Source of the DNA: Micromonospora radicis
GTDB taxonomy: Bacteria > Actinomycetota > Actinomycetes > Mycobacteriales > Micromonosporaceae
DNA: 64,000 bases
Assembly (NCBI RefSeq): GCF_003583405.1
Contig: NZ_QXEC01000023.1
Coordinates: 25,391-89,390, forward strand
Direction: 5' to 3'
Made by a program: the position numbers and the translations under genes. Position 1 is the stretch's first letter, and each line of letters begins with the position of its first letter. Below are positions 62,230 through 64,000 of the stretch, piece after piece. A model generated the notes under the pieces. That model searched no databases. It had not been told where the DNA came from and saw nothing but the letters and a program-made list of their open reading frames with translations.

Positions 62230-62700
62230 ATGACGAACGCAGAACCCCCCACACCGCGTACGGTGGTGCCCATCGAACACGCCCTCCTGATCGCCGACGC
62301 CTTCGACCAGGCCCAGGTGACCGAGCTCCGCCACTCGGTCGCCTCCTGCGCGGGCGCCGCCGGCCTGCGCGACGAGCGCCTGGACGACTTCGTACTCGCC
62401 GTCAACGAGCTGATCACCAACGCCGTGCGGCACGGCGGCGGGCGGGGCTGGCTACGGTTGTGGGAGGAGCCCGGGCTGGTGCTCTGCGAGGTCTCCGACC
62501 ACGGCCAGGGCATCAGCACGCAGCGGCTCGACGAACGCAGCCGGCCGGCGCCGGACACGGCCGGCGGCTGGGGTCTCTGGCTGGCCCGGGAACTGACCGA
62601 CGCGATGGACGTCGAGACCGGCCCCGACGGCACCACGGTACGGATCACCACCGCGACCGTCCCCACCGAGCAGCACACCGGCCGCCACCGGCACGACTGA
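62230..62700 (+). CDS. Anti-sigma-factor-like ATP-binding protein (RsbW-type)
   Basis: A 156-residue GHKL-fold ATPase. The N box is NELITNAVRHGGG, the G1 box VSDHGQGIS and the G2 box GGWGLWLARELTDAM, all well conserved. Such proteins often bind SpoIIE-type phosphatase/anti-anti-sigma partners in streptomycetes and relatives. No sigma factor or antagonist gene is adjacent. It is divergent from the histidine kinase. Confidence 0.87.
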   Translation: MTNAEPPTPRTVVPIEHALLIADAFDQAQVTELRHSVASCAGAAGLRDERLDDFVLAVNELITNAVRHGGGRGWLRLWEEPGLVLCEVSDHGQGISTQRLDERSRPAPDTAGGWGLWLARELTDAMDVETGPDGTTVRITTATVPTEQHTGRHRHD

Positions 62701-62709
62701 CCCGCCGGA

Positions 62710-63549
62710 TCACTCCCAGCGGTTGCCGGTCAGCTTCTCGTAGACGTCCACGTAGCGGGCCCGGGTGGCGGCCACCACATCGGCGGGCACCTCCGGTGCC
62801 GGCGCCTGCTTGTTCCAGCCGCTCTCGGCCGCCCAGTCGCGCACGTACTGCTTGTCGTAGGAGAACTGGGTGCGCCCCGGCTGGTACGACTCGGCCGGCC
62901 AGAACCGCGACGAGTCGGGGGTGAGCAACTCGTCGCCGAGGACCAGCGCGCCGTCGGCCGCCCAGCCCAGCTCGATCTTGGTGTCGGCGACCAGGATGCC
63001 CCGCTCCGCGGCCAGCTCGGCACCCCGGCAGTACACGTCGATGGTCAGTTGCCGCAGCCGCTGCGCGGTCTCCCCGCCGACCTTGTCGACGACCTCGGTG
63101 AAGGTCATCGGCTGGTCGTGCTCCCCCACCGGCGCCTTGGTCGACGGGGTGAAGATCGGCTCGGGCAGGATGGACGCCTCGACCAGCCCGCGCGGCAGCT
63201 CGACACCGGACACCGCGCCGCTGTTCTCGTACTCCTTCAGGCCGCCGCCGGTCAGGAAGCCGCGGGCGACGCACTCAACCGGAACCATCTGCAACCGACG
63301 ACAGCGGATCGCCCGGCCGGCGAACTCCGCCGGCACGTCGGTGGCCGAGATGACGTGGTTCGGCACCAGATCGGCCAACTGCTCGAACCACCACAGCGAC
63401 AGCGCGGTGAGCAGCTTGCCCTTGTCCGGGATCGGGGTCGGCAGCACCACGTCGTAGACGGAGATGCGGTCCGAGGCGACCAGGATCAGGTCGTCTCCGT
63501 CGGCGTAGACATCCCTCACCTTGCCCGAATGCAGAAGTTCCACGGCCAC
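62710..63549 (-). CDS. purC: Phosphoribosylaminoimidazole-succinocarboxamide synthase
   Basis: A 279-residue SAICAR synthetase (purine synthesis). It has LLHSGKVRDVY (N-terminal ATP grasp), ASDRISVYDV, VPVECVARGFLTGGGLKEY, LPEPIFTPSTKA and DTKIELGW, and the C-terminal DELLTPDSSRFWPAESYQPG. It condenses CAIR with aspartate. GTG 63549 gives VAVELLHSG; GTG 63543 (VELLHSG) is equally possible. Convergent with the RsbW-like gene. Confidence 0.96.
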   Translation of the reverse strand: MAVELLHSGKVRDVYADGDDLILVASDRISVYDVVLPTPIPDKGKLLTALSLWWFEQLADLVPNHVISATDVPAEFAGRAIRCRRLQMVPVECVARGFLTGGGLKEYENSGAVSGVELPRGLVEASILPEPIFTPSTKAPVGEHDQPMTFTEVVDKVGGETAQRLRQLTIDVYCRGAELAAERGILVADTKIELGWAADGALVLGDELLTPDSSRFWPAESYQPGRTQFSYDKQYVRDWAAESGWNKQAPAPEVPADVVAATRARYVDVYEKLTGNRWE

Positions 63550-63587
63550 AAGTACACCACGCGGCACACGTACGGCCGTGGCCGGAC

Positions 63588-63827
63588 CTAACGCCGACGG
63601 CCCCGGGTCAGCCGGATCACCAGCAGCACGACGACGGCCACCACCGCCAGGCAGCAGAGCAGACTGAGGAAGCCGAAGAAGCCGCCGCCCCGCCGCCGCC
63701 GGGCGGCCTCGACGACCAGTTCCCCGGTGCCGGTCGACGCCCAGGCGGCGACCGGCACGAACACCGACAGCACGACCGCACCCACGAGCGCGCCGAGCCG
63801 CCCCCACCACCTACTGATCGAAGACAT
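63588..63827 (-). CDS. Small secreted or membrane protein
   Basis: A 79-residue protein. It has a cleavable signal peptide (MSSISRWWGRLGALVGAVVLSVFVPVAAWA, predicted cut after AWA) and one C-terminal transmembrane helix (about 48-72), with a basic tail. A Cys pair (LLCCL) lies in the helix. No family is recognised. Confidence 0.65.
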   Translation of the reverse strand: MSSISRWWGRLGALVGAVVLSVFVPVAAWASTGTGELVVEAARRRRGGGFFGFLSLLCCLAVVAVVVLLVIRLTRGRRR

Positions 63828-63879
63828 GGCCCCATCCTCGCCGACCCGGGCAACAGGAGTCGCCGGGGGCAGAAAAGAT

Positions 63880-63909
63880 CAGCGGCCCCGGACGTATCCG
63901 GGGCCGCTG
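63880..63909 (-). terminator. Intrinsic terminator of the initiator tRNA
   Basis: Perfect 13-bp arms (63880-63892 and 63897-63909; core CGGCCCCGGA) with a 4-base loop. On the minus strand it is followed by ATCTTTTC. It lies 8 bases beyond the tRNA 3' end. Confidence 0.9.
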
Positions 63910-63916
63910 AAGGCAG

Positions 63917-63990
63917 TAGCGGGGACAGGATTTGAACCTGCGACCTCTGGGTTATGAGCCCAGCGAGCTACCGAGCTGCTCCACCCCGCG
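63917..63990 (-). tRNA. tRNA-fMet (initiator, anticodon CAU)
   Basis: Cloverleaf of 74 nt without encoded CCA. The anticodon loop is CTCATAA on a stem with three G:C pairs, an initiator hallmark. The acceptor starts with C1, which cannot pair with U72, another initiator feature. D arm, T arm (GTTCAAAT) and discriminator A73 are normal. Confidence 0.96.
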
Positions 63991-64000
63991 TCGCTGGAAC

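Overview
The window is chromosomal DNA of a very GC-rich actinobacterium, most likely a Micromonosporaceae member (Micromonospora/Salinispora type). Support for this: GTG/TTG starts and 4-base ATGA/GTGA stop-start overlaps; two WhiB-family regulators; a nickel superoxide dismutase with its own maturation protease; a multifunctional KGD-type 2-oxoglutarate dehydrogenase; a SigR/RsrA thiol-stress pair; and a 24-codon gene matching the actinobacterial ribosomal protein bL37. I see no phage, plasmid, insertion sequence, CRISPR array or secondary-metabolite cluster. Most of the window is ordinary core chromosome.

Layout. 0-14 kb: end of a multi-spanning membrane protein, cutA, a coupled patatin/acyltransferase pair, a membrane Ser/Thr kinase, a GT4 glycosyltransferase, a triple-BON protein, an HtrA protease, an OmpR-type two-component system, and a coupled GNAT/PlsC pair resembling ornithine-lipid OlsB/OlsA. 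14-25 kb: ABC transporter, kgd, a DUF6104-like protein, a GH6-like lipoprotein, then a convergent PgaB/PgaC-like fusion with a small membrane partner. 25-34 kb: pta-ackA, two tandem paralogous alpha/beta-hydrolase lipoproteins, an MDR-type oxidoreductase, malic enzyme, and divergent sodX/sodN. 34-42 kb: an RsbW-like protein, a lipid-kinase-like protein, whiB1/wblE behind a Crp-like palindrome, and the assimilatory sulfur operon sir - zinc-ribbon protein - cysH - sirohydrochlorin chelatase. The operon is preceded by a 31-codon leader ORF and a hairpin reaching the sir ribosome-binding site. 42-56 kb: pdtaS-like kinase, SIS-domain protein, TPR protein, MFS/TetR pair, biotinyl-carrier protein, bL37, rsrA-sigR, a second whiB, SRAP, aroA, rsgA. 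This block shares much of its content with the whiB1-pdtaS-sigH-aroA region of Mycobacterium tuberculosis. 56-64 kb: hisN, a DMT-like transporter, GT4, a truncated SDR gene, a DUF5709 protein, a NarL-type two-component system, an anti-sigma-like ATPase, purC and an initiator tRNA.

The most interesting signals are regulatory and structural. They are the cysteine-type leader peptide plus SD-pairing hairpin upstream of sir; the dual-start sigR gene with a SigR-type promoter before the long form; and a Crp-like site upstream of whiB1. There are also a perfect 41-bp inverted repeat that encodes the tail of the chelatase gene, two unrelated tandem-repeat arrays in convergent intergenic gaps, and a GH6-like protein that has lost its proton-donor Asp. 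None of these amounts to a demonstrated new system; each is stated below as a testable observation.
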